Source: JBHHUI01 sp965248775 (GTDB taxonomy: Bacteria; Chloroflexota; Anaerolineae; Anaerolineales; JBHHUI01). From it: a stretch of DNA of 64,000 nucleotides. The position numbers were made by a program, and so were the translations under genes. The number at the start of each line of letters is the position of its first letter. The stretch's first letter is position 1. Shown in pieces: positions 1 to 9,755 of this stretch. Location of the stretch: assembly GCA_965248775.1 (NCBI GenBank), contig OZ252150.1, positions 5,766,001-5,830,000 on the forward strand. The letters are read 5' to 3'. Below the pieces are notes generated by a model that saw only the letters and a list, made by a program, of their open reading frames with translations, did no database searches and had not been told where the DNA came from.

Positions 1-1206
1 AAGCTCTTGGCGACCAGATCGGCGTCCTCGACTTCGCGGGCCAATGCAACAGCGCGTTCCCCGTGCACAAGTGCCTGCTCGCGTTGGAAGCCATAGAAAT
101 GGTTCATGCACAGGTTCCACTCGGTGACCGCCAAGCCAAACGCATCGTCACTCTTCTGTGCAACGCGCCGGGCTTCTTCCAATAGAGGCTTCGCGCCCGA
201 AATATTCATGCGTCCGGTCATCTCCACCGTCGCAAGCAGGTTGAGTGCAGCGACCTCCATCCGGGGCAATTTTCGCTTGCGAGCTTCTCGAAGCATTTCA
301 TCGTACACAGCCAGCGCCGCATCCCAAGTATTGGTGAGCTCGTGCGCGCGCCCTAACAGTTTATAGAGCCGACGGCGCTCTTCTGCCGACAGCTCAATAT
401 CTGATCCGCCGTCTTCCGCGAGTGCGCGCTGAGCATGCTCCAGATGCAGCACCGCTTCCTGAACTGCGAATAGACGCATCGCGGCTTCGCCGGCTTGTAG
501 GCTAAAGCGCACAAACTTCTCTTGCTTCCCGGCATTGCGGGCATGGTGGGCGAGCTGTGCAGGCGGCGCGTCGGATTTAGCGAGCGCCTGCAGTGCACGC
601 TCGTGGAACAACCGGCGGCGTGCGTCGCCCGCTTCCGTGTAGACGACATCGCGAACTTTGTCGTGCGAAAACGTATACGGGCGCGCGCCGCTGGCAGCGT
701 CGATGCGGTCCTCCACGAGCAGACGGCTCGCGAGCAACTCGTCGAGTATGGTCAGCCCATTTCCCGGCGGCACCTCAGCCACGCGGCACAGCATTTCAAA
801 AGCAAAGTCTTGCCCCAGAACAGCTCCAGCGGCCAATAAGTCGAAGGCGGTCGGCGTCAGCAGCGCGAGGCGCGCCCGTAGGACATCGCGGACTCCGGCT
901 GGAATGAAGCTCCGCAGGGCTGCCCGCCCGGACAGCCCGTCGCCCGAGTCGGCCAGCATCCAACCACCGTCCACGTCGGGATGCGGAACGATCACTTTGC
1001 GTTCGACGAGTACGTCAAGGGTTTCGGCCAAATAAAACGGCTGGCCGCGTGTCTCGGCGAATAGCCAGGCCCGCAGCGCTTCGTCGTCCGCAATGCCTAA
1101 TGCACGCAACAGCTCGCCTACATTGTCGCCCGACAGTGCGTGCAAGTTGGTCCAAGTAAGTGCCAGCTCCCGCTCAAGATTGCGCAACCACTCTTTAGCA
1201 CCGACG
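1..1206 (-). pseudogene. C-terminal part of AfsR/SARP-type regulator, shifted frame, runs off window
   Basis: This is the continuation of the regulator at 1118-2575, read in a different minus-strand frame. From about position 1206 to the window edge the frame stays open and encodes recognisable protein (…EWLRNLERELALTW…, …RGQPFYLAETLDVL…, …SFIPAGVRDVLRARL…, …FSHDKVRDVVY…). This matches the region after the ATPase domain and the start of the helical/TPR-like repeats in AfsR/MalT-type regulators. It has no start codon of its own. The shift lies between about 1195 and 1225 and corresponds to one missing base. It could be a real inactivating mutation or a sequencing error. The 3' end lies outside the window. 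Confidence 0.75.
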
Positions 1207-2575
1207 ACGTACCGCGTGTAAATTGAAGCGCCTCGGCGCGGAATCCCAACAGCAATAGCACGGCCGCGCCCGACTCACCCCATCGCCGGGCAGAATAGTG
1301 CAGCACATCCAGGGAGGCTGTATCCGCCCACTGGATGTCGTCCACGAACAGCACCAGTGGGGCGCGTTCTGCCAGCGCCTCTCCCAACCGCGAAATAGAC
1401 TCAAACAAGCGTGAACGGCCGAGCGTGTCATCTTGGGTAGGTACGGGCAGTCCGGGGACCAGGTCATACAGCTCGGGCAGCAAGCGGCTCAACTCGGCCA
1501 GCCAAACACTACTCAGTGCGGTGACTGCTTCCGAGTCGCGTTCGAGACGCGCGCGCAGCGCTTCGACGATCGGTTGATACGGAAGGCGGCCGCCGGTCTC
1601 GTACGCGCGACCATGCAATACATCCGCACCTTGCGCCGCCGCCCATCGCAAGAATTCGCCAGCCAGCCGCGTCTTGCCGATGCCGGCCTCCCCACACAGC
1701 ATAACGATCTGTGCGACTCCTTTCCGAGCTGCGTGGAAACCAGACACAAGCTGCTGGTGCTCGCTGCCTCGGCCCACGAGCGGAATGGTGAGGACAGCGG
1801 ACCTTGCCGTCGAAGGGGCGATTTTGGGCTGCACTTGGGGTGCTGCCTCGCTGCGGATGCGTACGGCCAGGGCCTGCATAGCTGGGGTCGGCTCTACCTG
1901 TAACTCGGCGGACAGCAGGTCGCGGCATTTTTCGTAGGCTTTGAGGGCAGCCACATTGTCTCTGGCTGCAAAGTGAAGCTGCATCACGCGCCGATGCGCG
2001 CCCTCGTCCAGTGCATCGTGTGCGACCCAGCGTAATGCTGCAGCGAGCGCGCCCGAGGCTGCACCGCTTTCCATTTGGAGCTGTGACTGGCGTTCCAGCA
2101 ACTTGCTGAATTGTAGGTGCCAGTGCTCCCGTTGCACTGCCGCCCAGTTGTCGAATTCCGGCGCGTCCTCCAGATTGAAACCTGCAAGGAAATCCGCGCG
2201 ATAAAGCGCAAGCGTTTCGAGGAATGCGGCACTGTCGGCGTTATGTTCAGCAGATGACAGCACACGCATGTCCAGGGTATGTTCGCTGCTGAAGTCGAAG
2301 CTCAATTCATTACGCGTGACGACCAGGTGAACGTCATCTCCGGCGTGCGCCAACGACTTTCGCAAGTAGAGCAACGTCGTACGTAAATTCGAGCGAGCCG
2401 ACTTCGCATCGCTATCAGGCCACAACAGTACTGTAATGAATTCGCGCGAGTGTAATCCACCCTCAACAACAAGATAGACGAGCAGCGCGAGCGTCTTACG
2501 CGTGCGAAATGTCAGTGCTTTGCCGGCATGCCGAACATCGGGCTTGCCCAGGAAATTTAGGTGCAGATGTGCCAT
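1118..2575 (-). CDS. AfsR/SARP-type transcriptional regulator (BTAD + AAA ATPase), truncated by frameshift
   Basis: Cytoplasmic ATP-dependent regulator of the SARP/AfsR kind. Residues about 1-90 match an OmpR/PhoB-like DNA-binding domain (TRKTLALLVYLV, SNLRTTLLYLRKSL). Residues about 95-245 form the bacterial transcriptional activator (BTAD) helical domain. An AAA_16-type NTPase follows, with Walker A CGEAGIGKTRLA (about residue 295) and Walker B VLFVDDIQWAD. The last 30 or so residues are out of frame: the true continuation is found in another frame from about 1206 down to position 1. The intact protein would exceed 880 residues. The target genes cannot be told. A divergent gene starts 85 bp upstream, so the two probably share a promoter region. 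Confidence 0.8.
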   Translation of the reverse strand: MAHLHLNFLGKPDVRHAGKALTFRTRKTLALLVYLVVEGGLHSREFITVLLWPDSDAKSARSNLRTTLLYLRKSLAHAGDDVHLVVTRNELSFDFSSEHTLDMRVLSSAEHNADSAAFLETLALYRADFLAGFNLEDAPEFDNWAAVQREHWHLQFSKLLERQSQLQMESGAASGALAAALRWVAHDALDEGAHRRVMQLHFAARDNVAALKAYEKCRDLLSAELQVEPTPAMQALAVRIRSEAAPQVQPKIAPSTARSAVLTIPLVGRGSEHQQLVSGFHAARKGVAQIVMLCGEAGIGKTRLAGEFLRWAAAQGADVLHGRAYETGGRLPYQPIVEALRARLERDSEAVTALSSVWLAELSRLLPELYDLVPGLPVPTQDDTLGRSRLFESISRLGEALAERAPLVLFVDDIQWADTASLDVLHYSARRWGESGAAVLLLLGFRAEALQFTRGTSSVLKSGCAILSGSWHLLGPTCTHCRATM

Positions 2576-2660
2576 CTCACGCTTTTGTTTACGACCTTCT
2601 CACGGGGGCAGCGTATCTTCAAGTGAACGGTGAAGGCATTGTATTGAGAAGTGAAACGCT

Positions 2661-3032
2661 ATGCAACAGATTGCACCGCGATGGAGGCAGAAATTGACCA
2701 AGGTATTGATGATAAGCCCAATCCTACCCGAAAAGGTTGAGGCCTGGCGACGGATATGGCAGGCCTTGCTCGGTTCGCGTCGGGATGAATATGCCCGTAT
2801 GTGTGTCCAGCTGGGCATCGAGCGAGAGCGGGCCTGGCTTTTGCATATACCCGGAGCTCCCGTGGCCGTAGTCGCCATCGAGGCCGAATATCCAGAAGAA
2901 GGACTACACCCCCTACGTGAACCATCGTTCTCTCTTGATGAGTGGTTGCGACTCAGGCTTTGTGATCTTCACGACATCGACCTGTTAGATTGGCGGGCAG
3001 ATATTCAGGCAGAACTGCTTTTCGAGACGTAG
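2661..3032 (+). CDS. DUF6176-like small protein
   Basis: 123-residue soluble protein of unknown function. The pattern PEKVEAWRRIW…GSRRDEYARMCVQLGIERERAWLLHIPGAPVAVVAIEAE resembles small DUF6176-type proteins, which are ferredoxin-like alpha/beta-barrel homologues. There is no signal peptide and no catalytic motif I can name. The start is uncertain: ATG 2661 gives an N-terminal extension, while ATG 2709 (MISPILPEKVEAW) fits the family start better. It is divergent from the SARP regulator at 2575, which makes it a candidate target of that regulator, though that is only suggested by position. Confidence 0.55.
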   Translation: MQQIAPRWRQKLTKVLMISPILPEKVEAWRRIWQALLGSRRDEYARMCVQLGIERERAWLLHIPGAPVAVVAIEAEYPEEGLHPLREPSFSLDEWLRLRLCDLHDIDLLDWRADIQAELLFET

Positions 3033-3186
3033 TATTTGCAAATTGGGCGGCACGATCGCTATCGTCAGCGGCGCTCGATTAGCACGTTAATCCGTAGCGA
3101 GCGCACCAACATTCTTCAACCGTTGAGCGTAGGACAGCCATTGAACTCAGTTTTGATTTCAGATCGAAAAAATAAGGAGAATAATC

Positions 3187-4274
3187 ATGCGACACACACA
3201 ACCCTTTATCACGACATTGAACATATGCGTTGCAGCAATACTTTTAGCCGCAGCACTGCTGGCCGTACCAACGTCTACTGTACTCGCAGACCACGAATGT
3301 CCACCAGGGTTCAATCCGGATACTGATATCGTCACTGGACTCCCAAATTGTGATAACGGCGCGACTACTACGGCTCGCCTGACACACGCTAGCAGTGGTG
3401 ATGGGACCACGACCACTGATGGCGCCGATACGGAAATTGAACCGCTCGGTTGGCCTTACGTTGAAGATAAAAGCGATACCAATTACGACTCGAATATCGA
3501 TATTCGCGTCAACGCGAATGAAGCCGAGGACTACGCCATTTACTGTTACGGGTCGCCGATCAATTACATTGTCGTGGTGCGCACAATGCCTGCTCCCCCG
3601 ACGAGCGTTGCAGGGTTTCCTATTGCCTTGGTGGTGGATGCGTCGGAATTTTTTCGACGCAACTGACCTAACTGCCTACTCGCCGATCGGACATAAGTTG
3701 GAGGTGGAACGTGAAGGAGACGAAATCGACCTCTCCGGTGAAGGTAATAGGACCAAAACATTCAGCCTGAAGGAGTGCCTGGAAAAAGCTGGCATTGCAA
3801 ATGAAGAACAGGTCACTGAGGTCCCCTGCGATCCTGTGGCCTTGGCCACGGTCATGCAGCAGGTCGCAGCGTTGGAACAACAGTTGAGCAATGCTCAGGC
3901 AGACTTAGCCGCCGTATCGGCAGCTGTCAGCCACTGGGTCGAGGCTCAGGAAGAGGTTGAATATGCTCAGGCCTTATTTGAAATCGCTCAGGCAAATCTG
4001 GCAGAAGCCGAACAATCTGGGTTGATTGTACAGACCCCTGGTGGTGCCATACGATTTACCGAGAGCGAACAGATTGAGGAGGAGAACGCCCGCACTCGCC
4101 TGGAATCGGCACAAGCGGAGCTCGGGGCGGCGGAGGCCAACGTCACCGAAGCCGACAAGGCCATCTACAATTAAAGCCAACAGCGTCAAAGCTGAACTTG
4201 CCGATGCGCAGGCTCGGCTCGAGACCTTGCGTATGGCGTGCGCGGAGACACAACAGCAGAACGGGGGCGGATAG
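3187..4274 (+). pseudogene. Secreted coiled-coil protein, broken by two frameshifts
   Basis: The gene starts at ATG 3187 with a clear signal peptide (hydrophobic stretch ICVAAILLAAALLAVP, then STVLA-DHE as the likely cleavage site). A Thr/Asp-rich segment follows. At a run of six T at 3650-3655 the reading frame moves by one: frame 1 stops at 3666 while the neighbouring frame continues sensibly (DATDLTAYSPIGHKLEVEREG). That frame carries a long Ala/Glu/Gln-rich coiled coil (QQVAALEQQLSNAQADLAAV…) and stops at 4174 (KAIYN*). A third frame resumes with KANSVKAELADAQARLETLRM and ends at 4274. Both events look like one extra base. Joined, the product would be about 360 residues, exported, and probably self-associating. 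I do not recognise the family. GGAG lies a few bases before the start. Confidence 0.6.
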
Positions 4275-4419
4275 GCGTAACCGCGTACGGCAAAATCGCC
4301 GAGGGGGGTTCGTGTCGGCGCTCTGGCTCGATTTCTAGGCGAATATCGCACCCAAACCTGTGTCCGCTGATGAGGCTAGGCCATTCATTTGGGCAAACGG
4401 AGACTTTGAAGCAATTCTC

Positions 4420-4670
4420 GCCCAGTGCAGCCCAGTGCCGCACAGTCACCCAGTCCCGGAAGTATCCCAACCCAGTACATTTCACGATGCAGTCTGCACG
4501 TGACTGTGCAGGACTGGGTGACTGGGCACTTGCCGCGTTGCCGAGTGCAGTCTGCATAGCGATGCAGTAAGCACGCCACTGTGCCCGACTGCCCAGCCCC
4601 GGCGGCTGGACGGGGTGCGGCAGTACGCGGTGACTGGGTGACTAGGGTGGGGGACTAGGTGCCCGCCGGG
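4420..4670. repeat. GTGACTGGG/CCCAGTCAC inverted-repeat region, no gene
   Basis: The 700-bp gap between 4275 and 4978 has no convincing gene. Inside it the words CCCAGT and GACTGGG recur in both orientations. The clearest pair is the 14-bp perfect inverted repeat CAGTCACCCAGTCC (4443-4456) and GGACTGGGTGACTG (4511-4524). Another imperfect hairpin around 4487-4509 sits between them, and a further GTGACTGGGTGACTA copy lies near 4633. The region would fold strongly as RNA or ssDNA. Its role is unknown. It ends just left of an att-like tRNA-Pro fragment at 4681. Confidence 0.5.
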
Positions 4671-4680
4671 CCAGGGAACC

Positions 4681-4704
4681 TCCGACCCCTGCAATCCCAT
4701 TACA
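4681..4704. other. att-like core derived from tRNA-Pro (copy A)
   Basis: TCCGACCCCTGCAAtCCCAT and the next few bases match the anticodon-arm/variable-loop part of the tRNA-Pro at 10285-10308, with two differences. The eight bases to the left (GGGAACC) also resemble the tRNA T-arm. To the right the sequence leaves the tRNA and instead resembles the right flank of the copy at 11532 (AAAyCCTrC…, …GATCGCA) at roughly two-thirds identity over some 70 bp. This is what an element-side attachment arm would look like. It may be a scar of an earlier integration. Confidence 0.45.
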
Positions 4705-4978
4705 AACCCTACTGCGGCATATTTTTGGCCGATTCTTCTGCGAGCAATGTGACTCCTGGCTGATCGCACTCCCGAAGGGCTACGTAGTCGCGTTAGAAGA
4801 AGTGTATTGGTGAGTTTTAAGCGTCATCATGATAGGGGAAAGTTCCCCACGGGGAGGCTGGGATACATGTTACTACCTCGGCGACAATTTCATGGAAAAC
4901 GGTGAAGCTGGATAAGTGGCTCGATCCCGACCCCTTTACGGCCCCGGCAGCACCTGATCGATGTTAAGCGAAAAGCAG

Positions 4979-7054
4979 CTAACGGTTTACGCGTGGTTCA
5001 GTCAGCATCTCTTCAACCGTCCACGGATGTGGGCCGGGCAACCAGCTTTCATAGATCTTTTCCCAGCTACCGTCACTGATAATTGCGCGCAAAATACCAT
5101 CCACTTCATCACGGAAATCTTGCTGCTTTGGCGGGATGCCGATTGCCAGCGGCTCATGCCCGGCTTCGCTAGAATCAAACGTCGCCACCGGAAATAAATC
5201 GCCGACGACCTGAAATCCAGAATCTCCATTCGAGAGACCGAGCAGATGCGACCAATCGGATACAATTGCATCGAGACGACCGGCGACGAAGGCAGCATAG
5301 GCCTCGTCGGCTGTGTTGTAGCGGTCGATAGTCATTTCGACGCCGGCTACGCGCATACCGTTGGTTAGTACTAATTCCGTCGTGCTGCCAGCTGTGACTC
5401 CCACAGTGCCACCATCAAGATCGCCAATATCGCTAACGTTGCTATTCTGCCTGACTAGCAAGCGTGTCCCATCAAGAAAGTAACTGCTCGTAAAGAATAA
5501 CCCCAGATCGTCCTCACGGGATCGTGTGTGGGTCGTCGCCCGAATCAGCATGTCAATGTCGCCTGCCTGGAGAGCCGGAAATCGGTTGGCTGCATTAAGC
5601 GGCGTCCAATCGATAGATACATGTCCGTCGTAAAGTCGGTCGACAATCTCACGTGCCAGATCAATTTCAAATCCAGAATAATCATCGCCGCTGCGCACTG
5701 TTAACGGCCAGGCTGTATTCGAGCGCACACCGATGCGCACAACGCCGCGCACGGCGATTTCCTTTGAGAGCTCAGAAGCGAAAGTTCGAATGATTCGCGC
5801 TTGCGTTGCAGTCGGCTCTGGCTGGGGCGTATTCGTCGACAATTGGACGGGTTCTGTCGTAACCGGGAGGTGGATTTCCGTCGCCGTCTGTACGAAGCTC
5901 GATGTCGCCGCGGCTGTTGGTCGGTTCACGAGCGAAGTTAACCCAGCACTGCCGAGCGCCACTCCGACGATGAGCACGACGACAACCACGATGCCCAAAA
6001 TGCAGCCCCAAACGAGTAGGCTGCGACTCCGGGTGGGTTTCTGTGAAGGCGGGGTACGTTGGGTTGTATCAGGAAGACCGCGGGGCGGCGTGACGACAGT
6101 TGGACGGGATGGCTGGGGCTGGGACGAAGAGCGTGGCGGTGGTTCAACGAACGTCTCCGGCGTAGCGGGTACTGGTTCAACGACTGTCTCCGGCGTAGCG
6201 GGTGTCGGTTCTGGAACTGTGGCCGGCAGTGCACCACCCTTTGCTGACAATCTGCGAACTGCATTTGCCAGTGCTTGCCCCGTCGGGTAACGTGAATTGC
6301 GCTCCTTAGCCATCGCCTGCTTGATCACCGCGTCGCATTCCGGCGGCAGCGCTGGCATCCGCTCCACGATAAGCGGTACCGGTTCGATGATGTGCTTGAT
6401 CGCCAATTGCATTGGCGTATCGGCCTCATATGGCATGCTCCCACTGAGCATCTTGAACAGGATCGCGCCCAACGCATATATGTCGCTGCACCCGTCCAGT
6501 TCCATGTCACCCCTTGCCTGTTCCGGGCTCATGTAGGCCGGAGTACCGATGATGGCGCTACCGGTGAAACTCGTTGTGGCTTCGGCAAGCTTGACGATAC
6601 CGAAATCGGCCAGATAGGCGTTGTCGCGCTTGTCAAACAAGATATTATCTGGCTTCAAGTCGCGGTGGATGACGCCCGCCGCGTGGGCCTCGTCGAGCGC
6701 CTCGCCGACTCTCTCCAAGATCATTGCGCCGGCGGAAATCGAAAGCGGCCCGTCGCGCAGACGGTCGGCCAGTGAGCCGCCGGGCATATAACGCATGACC
6801 AGATAGGGCTGGCCGTCTTCTTCGCCGAAGTCATATACAGGGACGATGGCGGGATGTTCGAGCGTGGCGATGGTTTGGGCTTCGCGCTCGAAGCGGGCGT
6901 GAAAAGTGGGGTCGTGCAGAAATTCGCGCGGCAGTACTTTCAGCGCCACATCGCGGCGGAAGCGCGGGTCATGGGCCAGGCAGACAGTCGCCATGCCACC
7001 GCGGCCTAGTTCTCTTTCGATTTTATAGCGACCAATTGTCTTTGGAATTGCCAA
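4979..7054 (-). CDS. Membrane Ser/Thr protein kinase fused to a periplasmic solute-binding (SBP_bac_3) domain
   Basis: 691 residues. The N-terminal Hanks-type kinase (residues about 8-270) has GRGGMATV, HRDLKPDNILF, the DFG loop (ADFGIVKL) and TPAYMSPEQARG, so it should be active. A Pro/Thr-rich linker and one membrane helix (WGCILGIVVVVVLIVGVALG, about 350) follow. The outside part (about 435-680) is a family-3 extracellular solute-binding protein: VRIGVRSNTAWPLT…GFEIDLAREIVDRL…DIDMLIRATTHT…GTVGVTAGSTTELVL…DAIVSDW…WEKIYESWLPG. Domains of this type bind amino acids or other small polar ligands in ABC transporters and glutamate receptors. The natural reading is a one-protein receptor kinase that couples ligand binding outside to phosphorylation inside. 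No transporter genes are nearby. An IS lies 32 bp upstream of the start and probably separates the gene from its own promoter. Confidence 0.88.
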   Translation of the reverse strand: MAIPKTIGRYKIERELGRGGMATVCLAHDPRFRRDVALKVLPREFLHDPTFHARFEREAQTIATLEHPAIVPVYDFGEEDGQPYLVMRYMPGGSLADRLRDGPLSISAGAMILERVGEALDEAHAAGVIHRDLKPDNILFDKRDNAYLADFGIVKLAEATTSFTGSAIIGTPAYMSPEQARGDMELDGCSDIYALGAILFKMLSGSMPYEADTPMQLAIKHIIEPVPLIVERMPALPPECDAVIKQAMAKERNSRYPTGQALANAVRRLSAKGGALPATVPEPTPATPETVVEPVPATPETFVEPPPRSSSQPQPSRPTVVTPPRGLPDTTQRTPPSQKPTRSRSLLVWGCILGIVVVVVLIVGVALGSAGLTSLVNRPTAAATSSFVQTATEIHLPVTTEPVQLSTNTPQPEPTATQARIIRTFASELSKEIAVRGVVRIGVRSNTAWPLTVRSGDDYSGFEIDLAREIVDRLYDGHVSIDWTPLNAANRFPALQAGDIDMLIRATTHTRSREDDLGLFFTSSYFLDGTRLLVRQNSNVSDIGDLDGGTVGVTAGSTTELVLTNGMRVAGVEMTIDRYNTADEAYAAFVAGRLDAIVSDWSHLLGLSNGDSGFQVVGDLFPVATFDSSEAGHEPLAIGIPPKQQDFRDEVDGILRAIISDGSWEKIYESWLPGPHPWTVEEMLTEPRVNR

Positions 7055-7085
7055 ATTAGTGAACCCGAGTGCAGGATGTCTAGCT

Positions 7086-8655
7086 AGTTTCCGGTGCGAA
7101 ACGCATCGCTGGGCTGAAAACAGACGACCTGAACTAGGGTTTGGTTTGAGCGATCGGATTTGAAATGTTCAGGTAGCACGAGCATGTAGTCTCAATCCGA
7201 TCGTGTTCAGGTTAGCAGCCAGAATGGTCAAGCCAATCCAACGATGGTGGCCCTGATTGCCACGATAACGACAAATGCCGAAGGCATGTTTGCGTTTGAG
7301 AACACTGACCCAGTCCCGTCCCGGTCCTGGACGGGGTTCGGCCCTCAACGCCAGCATGAAAACGACGGCCGCGTTTGAACCAGGCCTGTTTTTCATGAGC
7401 ATGGCGTTCTTGGGACTTATAACCCGCTTTGGGTAAGACGACGTGCCGAACGCCCTTTTGTCTTGCATAGTTTTCGTTGGCCGAGGAATAAACACCGCGG
7501 TCAGCACTGGCCTGGACTGGCGGCTTGCCAAAGGTTCGACAATGATTATCAATAGCTGGGTGCCACCGCGTGGAGTCGCACACGCGACTTCGTTGGGTAT
7601 CATCGGAAGGATTGCCATCGAGCAACCGCCAGTCGGAAATGATGCCGCCGTCGACTTCATCTAGCCAGACTTTGTGACCGAACTCGGTGGGCTTGCCAGC
7701 TTTGTTGCGTCGGATAATGGCAGTGTCAACTTCGAACAGACTGACCAGCTTTTCTGAAGCCGGCACAGATTCATTCTGAAATACGCGCCGTTTGGTTTGT
7801 TCCAGGACTTGTTCCACCCGCGGCAGAAATGTCTCGATAGTTTCGGCCAGCGGTTGGCAGAGCCGATGAGCTGGCTCTTGGGTACTCGCTTTCAAATCTT
7901 CAAGCACCGTTTTGACCAATTGACGATAGCTCTGTTTGAGCTTTTCCTTTGCAGAGACACTTCTTTTGCGGGCCTGGTTGGCAATCATCAGGGCCTGCTT
8001 TCTGGCGCTCCGCGACCGATTGCGAAATACTGTCCCGGCAAGTCCACCTGCTGTTGCCAATACTTGTTTGGCTTTTGTTAGTGTACGGCCTAATACCCGC
8101 ACCCCATCAACCAGCAATCCGCTATCGGTTGGATAGCGCACATTGCTTTCGACCACCGTCCCATCTGTTCTCAACTTGCGTCCACGTGTGATTTTCAATT
8201 CTTGTGCCAGCTTTGTCACACGCTCATTCAGGGCTTTCAATGTGTCGGTTTGAATTTGATGCGCCCAGCGCAGCAATGTCTTCTCATCTGGTACATCTTC
8301 AAAATACACCCGGCAGAATAATCTCAGTACCAAACTATCTCTAACGTGTTGTTCTGTCCGTGCGTAACTCCAGCCATACAGATGCTTTACTACCAACATC
8401 CGCAACACCACTTCTACTGGACTTGAACTCCGTCCAGTTTGTAGTGTTCCTGGATAGCGTTTCGAAAAGTCGTTTCGTACTTGCTGATATAGTTCGTCGT
8501 CTTCCAGTATTTTATCGATCTGGCTCATCACTGGATCCATTTTACTTGTCGTTTTCGTATCGGTCGCGTAACATTGCTTTGGCCCTTTCTGTGAGTTCGC
8601 TTTTGTGTGCAACTTAATGCTCTCACAGATTGGGCCTTCTTTCGCACCGGAAACT
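7086..8655 (-). mobile_element. ISNCY/IS5-like insertion sequence, copy 1 (1,570 bp)
   Basis: Terminal inverted repeats AGTTTCCGGTGC (7086) and GCACCGGAAACT (ending 8655) bound the element. It is flanked by a 4-bp direct repeat AGCT (7082-7085 and 8656-8659), read as a target duplication. It carries one broken transposase gene. A second copy of the same family lies at 22572-24108, with the same ends but different flanks. It sits 32 bp upstream of the kinase gene. Confidence 0.85.
7169..8612 (-). pseudogene. DUF772-type DDE transposase, frameshifted near the 3' end
   Basis: The N-terminal part MDPVMSQIDKILEDDELYQQ…, VVLRMLVVKHLYGWSYARTEQHV and the middle KLRTDGTVVESNVRYPTDSG are typical of DUF772-containing transposases of the ISNCY (ISDol1-like) or IS5-related groups. 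The first frame ends at 7212 with nonsense sequence. The correct tail (VLKRKHAFGICRYRG…RWIGLTILAANLNTIG) is in another frame ending at 7169. Against the second copy, the shift coincides with a short GC-rich palindromic insertion at about 7310-7338 (CCCGTCC…GGACGGG). Probably inactive. Confidence 0.8.
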
Positions 8656-8894
8656 AGCTAGGCCAGCGGGCGAATTTACCAGAAGCCTCAACGGTGGGTG
8701 ACTCTACACCGCCGTATTTTGTGTGGCAAGCCGACTTCGTAATCCGTTCACTCGATGTCACCGCTGAAACGGGATTGACTCTAACGCAAACCCACATGTA
8801 AGCTTTCCGTCTCTAGCAAATAGGTGTAGATTCGCATACACGTTTTGAAATGCCCTTGATACTATGCTAATTTCATAAAGCAAAGGAGATAATC

Positions 8895-9185
8895 GTGATA
8901 ATCGTCCGGGACGTTTTTAATGCCAAATACGGTAAGGGCGGCGAACTGGTAGCGCTAATGAAAGAGGCTCAGGAGCGCTGGCCTACGGCCTTCGCCGAGC
9001 GCGTGCTTACCGACGCCAGTGGAACCTTCTTCAGGGTGGTTGCGGAGACTTCGGTCGACAGCCTGGCAGCTTGGGAGCAACGTACCGCCGATATTTTCTC
9101 GCTGCCTGAATTCGGGGATTGGTTCGCGCGGATGGCACCGCTGGTAGATCGCGGCCGGCGTGAATTCTGGAACACTGAGACCTAA
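8895..9185 (+). CDS. NIPSNAP/ABM-fold-like small protein
   Basis: 96 residues starting at GTG 8895, chosen because AAAGGAG lies 7-8 bases upstream. MIIVRDVFNAKYGKGGELVALMKEAQE…TDASGTFFRVVAETSVDSLAAWEQRT looks like the dimeric alpha/beta-barrel (ferredoxin-like) fold of NIPSNAP or antibiotic-biosynthesis-monooxygenase relatives, but no active site can be assigned. It stands alone between an IS and degraded sequence. A plausible promoter is TTGAAA near 8844 and TAATTT near 8867. Confidence 0.55.
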   Translation: MIIVRDVFNAKYGKGGELVALMKEAQERWPTAFAERVLTDASGTFFRVVAETSVDSLAAWEQRTADIFSLPEFGDWFARMAPLVDRGRREFWNTET

Positions 9186-9333
9186 TATGTGACTACATCG
9201 TACGAACTTCTGCGCTGGCAAAGATTTCCGGTAGCCATACAGTTTAGGCTGAAGTTTTGCACAGAAGATTTTCGGAAAGTGTGACGTACTCTCGAGAGAT
9301 AGGTACAGAGACGAGAGAAAGGGGAGTAGCCGG

Positions 9334-9522
9334 TTGATCGGCTGCTGGACATCCCAACTAACTCCCGTGTCCGCTGCGCTGCTCATCGATTCTGGTGGCG
9401 CATGGGTGCTAACCATACTTCAAGCTCGGGCTATGCTAGACATGTCCGGCACTATTGGGCTATCCTTGGCTGCCTTCCTCGCCATGTGGACGCTGATGTT
9501 GGCCGCCATGATTTCTCTGTAA
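9334..9522 (+). pseudogene. Fragment of DUF2182-like integral membrane protein
   Basis: The last third, LDMSGTIGLSLAAFLAMWTLMLAAMI, resembles the first membrane segment of DUF2182 predicted metal-binding membrane proteins (…MWTLMMAAMMLPS…). The reading stops right after, where the family would continue for another 150 or more residues, and no other frame picks it up. I read it as a remnant. The 230 bp that follow (9523-9755) hold nothing I recognise. Confidence 0.35.
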
Positions 9523-9755
9523 CGAGTATTTCTCAGCAGCTCGATTCTTCCCATGACCACCCATCCCCGGTAGGCGAACGCTCATTGGAATCCTTCGAGA
9601 GTAATCTGCACACATGCGATCCTCTGGGGTCGCATGTTTATCTCCATAGACCACCTTGGGTAGAATGTTCATAATGCCTTGAGTTTTTGGATAGTGCATA
9701 TGGATCCCTCCGCACTTGTCCCGGATCTAGAAAACTCCCATAATCCATAAAGACT

